Of a stretch of DNA of 64,000 nt, positions 26,975 to 40,954 are shown one piece after another. Source of the stretch: Pseudoscleropodium purum (Eukaryota; Streptophyta; Bryopsida; Hypnales; Brachytheciaceae); contig OZ017795.1 of the NCBI GenBank assembly GCA_963969395.1, positions 22,425,063 to 22,489,062 on the forward strand, written 5' to 3'. The notes beneath the pieces were generated by a model, which was not told where the DNA came from, ran no database searches, and saw only the letters and a program-made list of their open reading frames with translations. Every line of letters starts with the position of its first letter. Positions within the stretch are counted from its first letter, which is position 1. Made by a program: the position numbers and the translations under genes.

Positions 26975-29900
26975 GAAGGTAGATCTTGATTCTAATCAAA
27001 AGATTTTGCCAAATTTCTTTCAAATTTTAGAATTTTAGAAAAAGGCATCCAAAGTAGTAGTTGTGGCAATATACTTAGAGAATTTAAGTTTTGCCAAATC
27101 CTACCATCTTTGTCATGTTTCCTTTCATTTGGGTTTGTGGGTTTCTTTGGTATGTATGACCACAATTTTACATAGCAATGCAGTTTGAATTTGGACTATT
27201 GGAGACTGCAAAAATTATGTTTTTTCCTCAAAAACCCTTGATTGTCATGTGTACATATAATTGAATTTGTTAGATCTTAGACCAAGGATGCTTGCTTGTT
27301 AGGCATTTTTAACTTACTGAAATATTAGGCGCTTAACTTCTTGAAATGCTAGGCATTGAACCTATGAGGTGCTAAAGGATTGAAATTGTTGTATATTGCA
27401 AAGTAATAGACACTTTCTACACAAGACCAATTTAGTGAGATTTCTTAAACTCAAATCTCTACCTCTTTTGTGATGTTCTTGTTTATCATTCTAATTTATT
27501 AGTTCCCTGACAATAGATTTCACTTATACAACATTAAACTTCTTCACTTGCTAGGTGTTGAACCACCAATTGTTGTATGCTGTAAACTAGGATTGCCTTC
27601 TATTGTTTTCTATTTATGCTTGCAATAGGTCAATATTTGTGTGCATTTGCTTGACTGTTTTCTGCAATTACTATGCCAATTAGTTGATGGGAGCAAGTGA
27701 AGAAGTTATTATGAATCATGCCATGCTTGAGTTCATCTTGGAGTTCTATTGTAAGACCCATTCTCAAAGTGTCAATAGGTTTGTTTTGAATGTTGTTTGA
27801 ATGTTTACATGAGTAGTTTGTTATGTCTACTATCTACTTTGGCAAGTGCATAAAAGGTGACCTAGGTGTGCATCTAATCTACAATGCAGTATGTTGTGAT
27901 TTAACTTGCATCATGAGGCGTGGATCTGGTTGTAATGGAATTTTTAGCTCCAAAGAAGGTAAGGTATACACTCCAAGCATTCAATATAAACATGAATGTC
28001 TTCACAAAGTCCTGGAAAGTTGACTTTGAAGTTTTGGAAAACCTTCAAAGTCCAAATGATGCCATTTGGTGAGCTATGTGCTATAGAGCTACATCAACTA
28101 TGAGTTATTCTTTGTATAGGATGGCAAGTGGAAACCAAGCTGTAAAAGGACATGGGTAGGTTGAGTCTCCCAACATCACGATGAGATAAGACATTAAGAT
28201 ATTGAAACATATCCTTCAACCATACAATTGTTTGATTTGTCATTTCAGTTTTGTTTTACTCATCTTATTTCATTGTGGTTGTTATGTGGAAATGTACAAG
28301 TTCCAACATCACAAAAGTACAACTCGGCAATACACTCATCAAGCCACCCATTTTTTTGGTGTTGTTGAATTTCTAAGATTTAAATTTCATGGTAGAGGTA
28401 CTTTTTCATTTTCATTTTGAAACTAAAACCTTGGACCTTTTACAATGCAATCTTCAATTCTTGAACTCATTGTAAATGATATGTGCTATGTTTGTTAAAA
28501 CATGCATTGCATTTTTGCACACTACATTCTCACCCTCAATTCATACAAATATTACTTTGTATATGGTTTTCTACATGTTATTAGTTTGTGCTTGAAAGTA
28601 GTTTTAGTTTGAATCTAGGTGGTATTTCAAAGTAGTATTTGTTTGAAACTAGTTTCCAAATAATCCACTTCTTGTTTTCTATGGTATATATCATTATATT
28701 TATGCATAGTTTTTTGTTATAAATCCACTTATGACCCCATCAAGTGTTTGTAAAAACCATGCATTTGTTCTCTATTTATAATGAACATAGGATACAAAAA
28801 AGTTTAATAAAAAATAGGATATTTAAAATAAGATGAATTTAGAAATTTAGGTAAAAATTGCCCTATATTAATCCACAAAATCTACCTATATAGCCCTCAT
28901 ATGAAAAAAGCTTGAATATGTGTGATCATTGAACATCCTATGTAGTGCAACCCCCAAATAATTATGCACAAATTTTCATTAGTAAGTATTAGATGGATTG
29001 TATATAATTTTTTTTCTAAAAAAAATCACTAAATCTCATCTATATTAAGAAGAGGGTTATATAAAACCTAAGAAGCATGACAAATCTTGCACTTCAAGAG
29101 TTGAAATTTTTATTGTTAATCAACAAGAACAATTTTTTGGATTAAACAAAAATGATTAATATTTATTGAAGATGAATTATATACAAGATTTGTACATTCT
29201 ATGATGTATCATTAATTTCTAATGTCCCAAGGCCTTATTCTATCAAAAACTATTCAAAACTACCATTTCTATTGCAAGGAGCAAAAAAAATTTTAAACTA
29301 TTTTTTTTTTATGTTAAACCATTGACTCTTATATTGAACTAGCATAAATATGTGTGGAAGACATTTCAAAAAATTTGATCACATAGATTGCTAGGTCTTC
29401 TCATTTAAAACAAACAAGATAAGGTCTTTTGTACCCTATTCAATTAGAGATTTGAATTTGAATCTTAAAATAATTTCAATATTCATTTTGAATATCTAAT
29501 TCATTAAATTGAAGTATTGATTTGAGAGTCTACAACATTAATTCTATTTAAAAACAAATTATTTTCATTCCTTAAAAAATTATTTATTAGATGTAGGTTC
29601 AAGATTGAAAGAAAAACTAAACCATTGATAGTTCTAAAATGGAATTGAAACACACTAATCTCAATGGCGAGACTGTTCTAGCAATAAATTTGAACTTGCA
29701 AAAACTTTTATTTTTGAAAATTTGTGGAAATTGAGTTCAAAAGTGAATCCTAGAAGTTAATATTTTCAAGAAGTATCCTAATTGTTTGAAAAATAAGATT
29801 GTCTATAAATCTATAATATTTACAAAACAAATTCAAATGGAATGAAGGAAATCTTTTTGTGTAGATAAAAATATATTGTATAAAAATTTATTTTCAATTT

Positions 29901-30560
29901 TCGTGGGATTTCTTTTAGCTACTCAATAAACATAAATTTGGGCTTACTTGCACCATAACTTTTGTTTATTGGCAACCATAGAAATAAAAATTATATTTTA
30001 AAAAGGCTAATATATTGTTCTATCTCTACAAGGACTTTCAAAAAATCACACCAAACTTTCAAAGTGTGTAGAGAGCCTATACAAAACCCACTTTGTCTCT
30101 TGTAGGGACAAAGGGACTTTTAGGATAAAAAAGGTTCACCTCTTTACAAGAAAGCATCAACTTTTTTCACAATGTGATCTCGCTAAACTAGGTTTTCCTT
30201 AGATACATCTATTGTGAGAAGAATGTTGAAGTTGTACGTATTCTCGAGGGACTTGAGAAAATCTCTCACCATTTGCAAAAGGAGGACCTAGCCCATTGAC
30301 CAATTGGTTGAAATTCTTCGCCATCTTCTACTTTCAACAAGTGCACTTCTAAACCTCTCATTCGGAATGGTAGACAAATTGCATTAGTGTATTTTGTGAA
30401 GGTCATAAGGTGTCACCTATTTTGTCTTTCATGGTTCTTTTGTTTAAAGAACATAGGTTGGCATTTGAAGAGATCCACAAAGACAATAGTTTGGCTTATT
30501 GTTACATATATTTAAAAAGAAAACGAGAACCGTTGTTAGAAACCGCAAGAGAGTAAGCTC
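26975..30560. other. AT-rich spacer without a supported gene
   Basis: Only short open frames occur (for example about 27823-28023 and 28202-28420), with no recognisable motif and base composition like the surrounding spacer. The last 500 bp are the upstream region of the F-box pseudogene; a TTATAG acceptor just before 30595 suggests a 5'-leader intron there. Confidence 0.5.
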
Positions 30561-30603
30561 TAAGATTTAAGTTTAGGTTTTTTTTATCTTATAGGACAAT
30601 GCC

Positions 30604-32305
30604 ATGGATCCACAAAGAAATAGCCTTTCCACCGACACTGTAGAACGTATTCTCTCTTTTTTGCCAATCCCGACCATATGCAAGATGTAGGTAGTTTGTA
30701 AGGAATGGAACGAGTTGACTAACAATGCAACCTTCCATGCCTTATGTGATGAGAACAGGAAGAACGGGGACTACTTGTTCTTGTAGAAAAAAGGCAATTA
30801 TTTAACTGTCGATCATCGAAGTGTCTCACCAAAGTTTGGAGCAACCTTCTATGTCTTTGACCTCCACACGGAGTGGTGGTATTCTATTCCTACAACCCAA
30901 GTGAAAAGGATTTGTCCTCCCAGCCTCTTTGATGAAATGGGGGAGTGGTTCCTAAGTATGGACAATGGGCTTGTTTGTGAAGTGCTTCCCATCTATGGCT
31001 CGGAGCTTAAAGAGCGATCTTTGAGTCTCCCAATATTGAATCCAATTGCCCAAACCAACATGGAACTACCATTCCTAGATCTACACTTTCCACTACCTTT
31101 TGATGTTGACATAGACCCTACTTTGGTGACTTTGGTGGATCTTGTCACCCAAAGTTGCAAGGTTTTCTTCTTTAACACTTTAAAAGACAAGCTGTTGGCA
31201 TATGTGGTTGAATCAAGTACCCAAAATTGGCAACCGGTAGGAGGGCTCCCACATCAGACAAATGACACAATTGCCTTTCAAAACAATGTATTCGTATCCT
31301 TAACCAAAGGTGTAGTAATATTTCTTCCTTCTTCCCAAATGAACTGAATTGTAATCTCCTTCAATGTTTCATAGACCTTTGTTATTCCACATTCAAGATT
31401 TCTTTAATGAACTTGTAACATCTTCCTATATTTCGCAATTTACTATAGTTGCTATTCAAACAACTAGATGGTTCACCTTTCCTTTGGCAACGAGTGGACA
31501 TGGCTTATAACATTCCACTTTGCTTCTAAAGTTGTACTAAACGCTATCCAAGATTTACAATGCTTTGAACTGTGCTTGTTGAACAATGTTGCACGCTTGA
31601 TTGAGCATGATCCAAAATTTGTCTTCTCTTAGCTTGTGAGGAAATAGGTTCAGAAGAAAAACAAAAAAAACTCCAGCAATTCTAGCCATAAGATTGATCT
31701 TGTTTCACATCGCAGGTACTTCATCTCAATATGGTTTCCAACTTCATCTCTTCCGCTATCAGCTGGAGGGCAACACCTTCACCAAAGTTTGGCAGATAAA
31801 TTTCCAAAGGACAATCGTGTATTCCAAGCTTGTTGTCCGCCACAACCGCTTGTTCGTCCTCGTGATAACACAACTTCCCAGAGCCATTCTTCTTTCCAAC
31901 TCAGAGGATGACCTCGAGTCTGAGACCTGTTGCTCAACTTGTTAGGATGAGGAAGGCGCCTTGTTTGAGATGTATGAGATTCTGCTGGACGAGGGAACTG
32001 CGGAGCCTATCGTCGAATTCAACGATGCCCTTCGTGCCATTTGTGGGGATGATATCTGCTCCCACTTTTGGCTTGCGTTTCCTTCTTTGGACTCCAAGGG
32101 TGGTTACAGTTCGATTTTCCTGATACAACATCATTCAGGAGAGATGCGGAGGTTCCACCTCGCCACTCGGGCTGTGGATGTATTACCTTCTTGTCCTTTG
32201 TCCTCAACAATCCCAAACTTGGAAAACGTCATTTCCAGTTTTGATGCGAAGACCATGCCGCTCAGTTTGAGGGATGTGTTGAAGCACGCACCGCCAACAG
32301 TGTAG
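30604..32305 (+). pseudogene. F-box protein gene broken by three in-frame TAG codons
   Basis: F-box proteins are substrate adaptors of SCF ubiquitin ligases. Translation from the ATG at 30604 gives a typical N-terminal F-box (LSTDTVERILSFLPI, then VVCKEWN), followed by a long C-terminal region like plant kelch-type F-box proteins. Two exons can be joined: 30604-31309 and 31716-32305, where donor G|GTGTAG and acceptor CGCAG|GT restore a Gly codon in phase. TAG stops fall at 30688-30690 (inside the F-box, where family members usually have Arg), 30784-30786 and 31943-31945. No frameshift is needed anywhere. The first stop comes after 28 codons, so no functional adaptor is expected. The gene appears to have decayed recently, or belongs to a larger family with intact copies elsewhere. 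Confidence 0.8.
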
Positions 32306-35279
32306 AAAGTATGGATTACATTACCTTGTCAATGCATGCGGACTGGCATCCTGGTAGAGCTTCACACTTTGGTTTTCTGTGGAGCTGGCGAGCTACAGTG
32401 TCGGTGGTACTGGAGTACCTCCTCCTGGCAGGGGTGCCTTGAATGAATAGTTTAGGGTTTTTGTGTGAAGACTTTTCTTGGTTTCCAAGATTTTCTGATT
32501 TGTGAGGTAGAAGAGTACATCAGAGACTTTGATACCTTGATTCCTACTTACATTAGCAGTTGGGGCAAGGTGGTTTGATGCACTCTCCTTCAATCCTGTT
32601 ATGTTGCAATTCCAAGTAACTATTATGTTATTTCTTTATTTGTTCTGTGAGAGCTATCTTGGATGCATTACAATGAGTTAATTTTGGGTTTCTTTAAATA
32701 AAGATTTGCCTATCTGGTGTTCAAGAAAGCAAGAATATCTGAAGTGAGATCCGATCCAAATCTGGAACAATTAACGATCAGGTTGGTCAGTGTCTGGAAC
32801 CATCGCTGCAGTATGCCAGAAACGGAAAGCGTGTTCACCGCAGAGATTTGGAGACTCAGATGGAACCAAGGAACGTTGTTTGTGGTTGTGGTTGTTGTTG
32901 TTGTGGTATTGCAGCTACAGAAGTTGCTGTGGAGCATTCACTCCTCACGTGAAGGTTATTTCGCTTCCCCCATGTATGGATCTCCGCATTTTCTCATTGA
33001 AATCATTCGGGATTTGCACAATTTCTTGATCCTGAAGGGGAAGTGTAAGTTGAATGTCTTTTTGAGAACATTTTTGTTTTATTAGTAAGAATCAATTTGT
33101 ACATTTTTCCAATGTTTTGCACTTACAGTTGATGGACTTCAAGTATGCATGATGTTAAGAAAATGTGAAGAATGTAATTTTGTTCAATTGCAATCCAGAA
33201 AATTAGAATTTAGAATAGTTCTATGTTCTTTGTGATTGCAATTAGATGAGTTTTCAACTTTGAACTTTTTTTGAAGTGGGTGGCAATTCTTGTTTTAGAA
33301 GAGTTGTTGAAGAATGTGAGTGCACCTCATAGACAAGTTATGCTAAACAATTAGAGCTTGTCAAATGATCAATTGTTGTGAATGGATATTTTATGAGACA
33401 AGAACGTTTGATGAAGAGTTTGTTTTCATTAGCTTGTAGACAATGAAATGTCTAGAAATAATAAATAATTTTTTCTTTGAAATGATTCATGGAGGTTGAA
33501 TTTTAGGGTTTGTGCTTAACCTTGAAAAGACAATCTCTCATAAACAAGTTGTAAAGGGTCTTTTAATTATCAATTTTTATACCCCATTTAGGCACAAAAA
33601 ATAATTAGAAAATACCTTATAATATTTGTTGCAAATTAATTCATTTGCCTTCCTATGATTACAAAATTTTCTAGATTTTTTTTTAGAGAATTATAATTCC
33701 CATGAATATTTGAAGGAACATTGAAAATTCACATTAATTTCAAAGATGCATAAAAAAATTGAAATTTTTTTCCAAAGACATATATTGGTATAGTTTATAA
33801 AAATATAATGTATATCAAATTTCTAAATTAGGAGTACATCAAAAGATATTGGTTGTAGGCCCACACTTCAAATTATAATATAATAACGAATTAGAGTAAA
33901 TTTCAAATTGATAAGCTTCAATTCAATATTTGAAATCAAATTCAAAATAAATCAATTTGATAGTCAATATCCAAAAATAGTCTAAGAATGTTGTAAAAAT
34001 CCATTTGAGTACTATATATATGTAAGGATATGTTTGGATGTCTCTCTCTATCAAATGTCATTGTTATATGTTTTATGCCCCTTTTCATATGATCTTTCAA
34101 GTCACAAATGTTTTAACCATCCTTTAATAATTAAATATTTACTATTGTGAATGTGATTGTTGAACAAATCTTGAAGATTTTCATTCTAAATAAAGAATAG
34201 AAATTTGAAAATTAGACAATAAAAAGGATTCTTAAAATATTTCATTTAAAAAAAATAATTCATTGAAGCAACATCTTTAAACAATAAGTACCATGGGGGA
34301 TCACAACTTTCTCACAATAAAAGAACTTTTATCACTTTTTATGGAATATTACTTAAAGGACATCAAATTCTTAAACTAAAACATACTTTGAACTTCTAAA
34401 CTAGTAGATGGTATAAGTCATAAGTTAATAGTTTAGCTTTTGAATTTGTGAAATGAACATTGATGTAATTACAACTTCTAATCTTGCAATTGGGATCAAA
34501 TAAATGGCATAAATTAAATTAATGCTTTAGCTTAAGACTTTGCTAAATGAATATTGATGTAGTTAAAATCAAGTCAAAGTTGAATTGGTTGAAATTCAAA
34601 ACCAAGTTTGCTAGATCAAAATCAAGTAGATGGCAAAGTCAAACTATTCCCTCTGTCCCAAAATGATCTTTTTGTTGGCATGTATTTCTTATCCCCAAAA
34701 GATCTTTGTGTTGTGATATGGAAGGAAGGCCCACAATTAGTAAGAAAAAGAGTGAGATAAATTTTTAATACTTGGATATGGGTTTCAAGATTCTATTTGA
34801 TGTGGAATTTGGAGAATGAGATTGGTTGGTGAAAAATAGAAGTTCCTTTTGGCCTTGGGTTTTGGATTCATAGTTACTCTAGATTGGTTAAACAATTGCT
34901 CATGATTGGAGTCAAACCACAAAAGTTGGGGAGAAGTTGTAAGGTGCCTCTTCTTAGTTTTTCTGGTGCTATTCACTTTTTGTTAATTCAGTCAATGGAA
35001 ATTTTTGCTAACTTTCTCAACAAAACCATGCAGAGTGTGGGAATGACAACAATTAGCATGGGAACTAAAGAAACAATTGGCTAATGGTGCTCCTTCAAAA
35101 TGGCCAAAAAATTCTACTTTTAAAAATCCCAAACTACACTTTGAAAACTAATTTGAAACTCAAACTTCTAGGATGGTAGGAGTGCATCTAATTCTACTTA
35201 CATTTGAAAGATGGTTAAAAAAAAGTTATTTATAACCTTAATCGAGACCATTTTATCTAACAAAATTCAAAGATTGTTA
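32306..35279. other. 3' flank of the F-box pseudogene and AT-rich spacer
   Basis: 32306 to about 33060 is moderately G+C-rich and probably old 3' UTR; it contains a GTT/GTG-rich run at 32878-32911. After 33100 the sequence is very AT-rich with no supportable gene. A Stowaway-like motif at 34647 is discussed under findings. Confidence 0.5.
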
Positions 35280-35875
35280 TGGGACGTAAGAAATAGTAAA
35301 CAGAAAAGAGAGAATGATTCAAAATACAAATTTGTTTACAATTTATTTAAGGAATTGAAAAATGCCAATCCCAATGGTTGTAATGTTGTAATAAAAAATC
35401 TACACTTAATGTTTTGATTTTTTCCATAAATATTAAAAATTGAGTTAAATAAAGGGTTTCAAAATTTGTCTTAGAATAGAGATTCAGTGACAACCTACAA
35501 ACTCTCACAAACTCTCACAAACTCTCACAAACTAAAAATCCTCATAACTTTTGACTCATTGATAAAAAATGGAATGATTCAAAATTTTCCAAGTATATAT
35601 AAATCTAGAGAACCAATTTTAAGTTTTAATTTCTTTTAAAAGTGATTTTAAGGAAAAAAATTGTGATGCCTAGATTGCTTAACGAGTTATGAAAACACAT
35701 ATCATACAATAAATTTTTAACCATGTAGTCAAAAGTTATGAAAACTATTGGTCCTTAAAGCTACTCCTTTGTCACATGTTGTGTTAAAATTTCAAATAAA
35801 AAAAAACAAAAAAAACTCCATTTGTAGTGAGCTACCAAAAATTGCTATGTTGCTAAAAAAACACAGTTTGGATAT
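35280..35875 (+). repeat. Inverted-repeat family, copy B-left
   Basis: This stretch shares its core with the left arm of the 24.8-kb foldback: GGAATTGAAAAAT, GAGTTAAATAAAGG, CCTCATAACTTTTGA, ATGGAATGATTCAAAA and TATATATAAATCTAGAGAAC, in the same order. It is also an inverted copy of 42425-42970. Its inner part (35640-35875, with CATATCATACAATAAA and GTCAAAAGTTATGAAAA) matches only the 42-kb copy, so these two form a pair. Confidence 0.7.
35497..35533 (+). repeat. Short tandem repeat, 10-bp unit ACAAACTCTC
   Basis: Three full units and a partial fourth lie head to tail inside the B-left repeat. The other family copies have a single CAAACT here, so the tandem expansion is local. Confidence 0.85.
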
Positions 35876-38800
35876 TTAGGAGTTAATGGAAGATAAATTC
35901 CCACTTTGTCTTTTAACAAGATCCAACAAAATGGGATAGCTATATATTTTATAGAAAACATGAAAGATTCTTTAAAATATAAAGTCTTTGCTCCAACTAC
36001 TTTGTGTGATGATGATTGTACATTGTACATTGTAAGATGATGTTGTAGTCTTTTGAGTGGATAGTAAGAGAATATGTTGCTAGACAACTAGGTTACTTCA
36101 ATACATTTTTTATTTTATTACCCTCCAACCCTCTACTAGAACATAATTTTTTTAAATTCCCAATCCCAATCCAAAGCAAGTCCAAATCTAAACTCAATCC
36201 AAACCCACCCACCCACTTCATTTGTAATTCCAAAGTGAAAATGGGATTTACAATTGATATGGGAATTCTATTTTTCCATATCCATATTTATATCATGTAT
36301 TAGTATAAGTCTTTTGTATTCATATTCATATTCATATCCATATCTCACATCTATATTCATATCCTGTGTCTGTATCCCAAATTGATGACTTGGGAATTTG
36401 TTTCAAGTTTTTTTTGGAAACAAATTGATGGTATGTGATTTTTGAAAATTGAAAGTTGGGGGATTGATCAAAAACATGTTGTTCGCATCTTTTCACTAGA
36501 TTGTGTGATGCTTTCTATTTTGCTACTAGTTTTAAAATCTACGAGAACACAATTCTTGGAAATCCAAAGCCTTGTAGTAATTTGAGCAAGATACCAAGTG
36601 ACTTTAAATCCCGAACTAAGCTTTCAAAATTTTATCATGGTGGAAGGCAACATCATATGTCAATAAGTAAATGCTTGAATGAAAAGGATGTGAAGGAGCA
36701 CTATAAGAAAAGAAAAGGCTTCAAAAACCACACTCAATAAAAAGTAGGGACCAAATCCAAAAAGATTATTCCTTTTCATACTTTAGCATAGTCTTTTATT
36801 AAAAAATATATAAATTCTAAATATAGACTATGAGCTCTTTCTTTCTTTTTTTATTTTCCACCTTTTTTTTTTAGAACTTTAGAATTATCTATTAGCCCTA
36901 AATGCCCACTCATGCAACAATTTTGTAGTTGTTGCCCAACTTCAAGGGCTACCTAAATTCTCCTATTTTTTTTCAATTTCAATTTTATTCCATGTAGTTC
37001 ATCAAGTTATCTTTCCATAGCCAGTAAACGCTTTTGATTTGGATAAGTGATCCACTTTGGGTGATTTTTCAAAGTCAAACACTCTAAGAAATGCTCACTT
37101 TAGATTATCTTGGAAGAAAAACCTAACCAATCAAAGGCCATTCCAAGAAAAAAATTCCATGAATTATGGACAAGTGCTAATGGGTTGGTGTGATTTATAA
37201 AGTCCTATTTTTTAGTAAGTTGAATTTATTTGTATTTGAAGTTTATTTTCCAATTGCATTTATTATTCAAACATTAGTTCTATTAAATTTCAAGAAGGAT
37301 TTAATCCTAAAAATACTAAGATATTTTGCCACAAATTATTCATTTTTTTAGTAATCTTTATAGTCATCCATCAGTCACTTTTTTGCCTCAATTTCCCTCT
37401 AGGGTTAATAAGCACATAGAAAAAGGCTTCCAAACTCTACAATGACCTAAATAAAATGCAATAAATGGCTATAGTATGAAATATTAATAAAATAAAATTT
37501 TCAAAGTTAAACTTGATTCTTTTTGAAATTTTCATATATAGGTGACAATGAATAGTGAATGTAATGTTTGCTATTCTTTTGACTCAACTATACCTTTTCC
37601 TTATAATCAAACTCCATGTTCATATAATCCAAGTTATAAAGCTTATAATATAATTTTAGATTTCTAATGTATATTGAATAAGGTACCCACAACAATAGCA
37701 TCAAAATAAGCATCTATGTGTAATTCTTATCATTTACTAGTTCATATTAGCAATTGAAAGATGATCCTAATATATCTTAGCATGTGTTTTTTGAACGCAT
37801 TGAACAATCTTTACAATGTTGATAATATATGTATCAAAAATCAATACCAAACTCTAATGCTCAAAAGGTGTATTGAACATTTTAGGTGAGAATCTTAATA
37901 GGTTGGTTTTGCAACAAGGTTGCAATTAGAGACATTTTACCTTGGCAAAGCTTGCTCAAAATCCAACCAATCAATCAATTAGGTTGCCTTGGAGAGGGAC
38001 AATCAATAATTCATGTCATATAAAGTAACTTCACCTAATTTCGACCCCTTTCCAAAGCTAAATTTCTACATATTCTCACCTAAAATGTACTCACACTATT
38101 CATTAAAATTTGGGATAGGTTTTAGAAACACATGTTTTTAGCACTTTGAATATTTATAGTTTATTCATATAGTGTCCAAAAAATGTAGTCTAAGAGAATC
38201 TAGAATCCCCTTTTTCTATACTAGCAAAGCCCCACTAAATGGTTTCAATATAATAATTTCTTATTTGCTCAATTTTAGGTGTAGTTACCTTACAAAAAAA
38301 GACATGAATGGCTCTGCAATGTAGACATTCTTTTCTCTTAGTGTAGTTTAGAAAGAATCAATCAAAAAAATTCAATGACAAAGGTTATCTTTGGAGATAA
38401 GTTAGATACAAAACATGTGATGCCAGGGGTTGCATTGATCTTGCAGTTGGTGTGAATTCCAAGAAAAAAATTTGAGTTTATCTTAAAAATGAGTTATTGG
38501 TATGGTAGCTGACACATTTCTAACCAGGACACATTTCCAACCAGGGATCCATTCCTGTCAGATAGGCTATACTCTTTCCAATCAGCAGGAGAAAAGCAGG
38601 AGATTAATTATGGCACAATTTACAACGCAGTCATGGCGCATTACTATTGGCTGCAGTCTTTGTTTATTTTAAAATCAACCTATGGTTGGAAATAGGAAGG
38701 CCTACATGACAAGAATAGGTCAAACAGAATCTTCAACTAAAAAATTTGCTATAATCAAATTCTAAGGAAAAAAATTCTGAAAAAAATATGGAATTCTTCT

Positions 38801-40029
38801 AAACCCTGTTTCTATACATGGGAAAATTCCTGCACTCAAGAAACCTATGCTCCACATATGCTGAATTGCTTAAGTAGTCAAAAATGGGTCGGCTACCATA
38901 CATCTGAGTGTCAAACCATGGCAATACTATCTTCTACTCATGTTCCCACAATCACATAAGAATACATGTCACCTAAGTTACCACCTCTCATCTATTCTTG
39001 CTTTTGCTTGAAATAATTAGCTTGATGTAAGTTGATGACTGGCTAAACATCTCCAGCCACTGATCTTCAAATGCAAACAGGCAGTTGTCTACTACAATTA
39101 TAGTGGGCTTCAACCTACGACTTTCAGTTGAAATTGCATCAGCAATTCATGCAGAGATAAAAAAAAAATTTGATCTGAACTCCTGCACTCATGGATCTCT
39201 TCACAGCTCTTTTAATAGCAGTCTCCCAAAACCAATCGTACAGATTGGTTAAAAATGTTTAAAGTAACGCAAATAGCATCCTCTTTTGGTGAGGATAAAC
39301 TACGATCATAAAAGCCATTGAAGATCCAAAACACAAATGAAAAACGTCAACCTCATCAGCATACAGTATAGACCTGGTAGATTTCAACAGGAAGGTTTCA
39401 TCCAAAATGGACAGCAGTAAGTTAAGCAGCAAGTTTATTCACAAGCTATAAGGTAGAACTACCCATCACCATACAAATTTGCAATCTAGGAACTTTGGAG
39501 AATCTATTTATGAGTTCTCATATTTTCCAGAGATTGAATTGTTCGAGAGAACTCAATTGCAAGAAGAACGAAGAAATTCCGACAAGAATTGAATTTTTTT
39601 TTGTGATTTTTCAAAGCTGAAATGTGAAGCTGTGAGTAGACCTTTGTTGAAGCATGATCGTACCACTGTTGAACTGCGGGCTGATGTGGTCGCTCTCCAA
39701 TGCATTGCCATCGTGATAATGGATTAGTACGATTGTGGTAATAGATGGGGGCCAGTGACGGAAATCGGAGGAACCTGTAGGGTATGGCAGAATTGGATAA
39801 ATGGTGGTATTGGGTATTTCTACCTTTAACTGATTTCACGCATCCCGAAAGAATCATAGAAATCAGCGAGAGAATCAACTAATCAAATCTCACAAATGAA
39901 ACTGCCCTTGGATGTTCAGGATTTGGGCTTGAAACCCCTTAAGTGGCATCCTCAATCACATAGTGTCAGAAAGTTCTAAAAAGAGAATCCAGGCCAACAG
40001 CTAGTATCAGTCTCCAGCATTTTAAGTAG

Positions 40030-40140
40030 CACAAAGGGATGCTCATTTAGACTGACCATAAGAAATTTGGACCATTGTGTGAGTTCCTTTGACTTCATGC
40101 AAAGTCTGATGATCAAAGGACTTGGGTCTTCAACCTTGTG
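40030..40140 (-). repeat. Dispersed repeat, copy 2 (coding-like on minus strand)
   Basis: Partner of 23394-23505. The minus-strand frame stays open over the shared part and continues to a stop at 39976, giving peptides such as KFLMVSLNEHPFVLLK. No known family was recognised. Confidence 0.6.
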
Positions 40141-40954
40141 AGTAGGGCTTTTTTTTTTCATTTTCTAAGAAGTGCCAAAGTGGTGATATAAAATGTTATA
40201 GTGGTGCTCCAAACTTCAACATTCATCTGCATATTGGATAGAAAATATCAATCAGCACATATCACATGTCCATAATTTGATTTTCATTCACAATCTAGTG
40301 ATTTCATCTAAGAGTTTTTGTTTTTTTTAATTTGAAATTTTTTGGCAATTTCATCCATTTTTTCTGGGCATTTTTTTGCCATTTTTTAGCCAAATTATTT
40401 TTTCTAGTGCAATTTGGCACCAAACACCCTAAAAAAAAAAAAGCCTTGTTTGTGAGAATGAGGACTAGAATTATCTATCATATGTTCATCCTTGGAATTT
40501 TGTGCAAAAAGTAGTGGTCTTGCATATTAGTGTGTTTGGCTAATTATTTAAATTTGAGTAGTGACCAAGAGCCTTGGTGAAAGGTTTTATGGGATGATGA
40601 CTCATTTGTGACCACTTAAGGAATTCAATATAGTTGCACTCAGGGTGTATTTAGGGAAATATTTTTCCCATGTTGGCAAACTGATTTAAGGAAGACTAAA
40701 AAAAATTACATTTTTTGGATTAAAATTAAAATTATTGTGAAATTTTTTTCCTAAAAATTATTGTTATGTAGGTTGTTGTAATTCCGACCATAGGTTAGTT
40801 ACAAAATTGATGTAAGTGAATTGATGTACATGTTGTGATCATTCTATGCTTTCAATGTACAGTGCTTGGACATTTACTGTGGAAATTGGAGGGTGCTTGA
40901 AAATCGAGCAACCTACATTATAGAAATTGAGCAACCTATGTTGTGGAAATGGGA

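Noticed and set aside
32717..33085. A 122-codon open frame with a poly-Val stretch
   Set aside because: The Val run comes from a GTT/GTG microsatellite, and neither flank shows a motif; probably 3' flank of the F-box pseudogene.
35497..35533. Regular direct repeats that might suggest a CRISPR-like array
   Set aside because: The units are adjacent 10-mers without spacers, in a eukaryotic AT-rich repeat; this is a simple tandem repeat.
39504..39878. A 124-codon minus-strand frame
   Set aside because: No signal, domain or homology could be recognised and composition is not distinctly coding.
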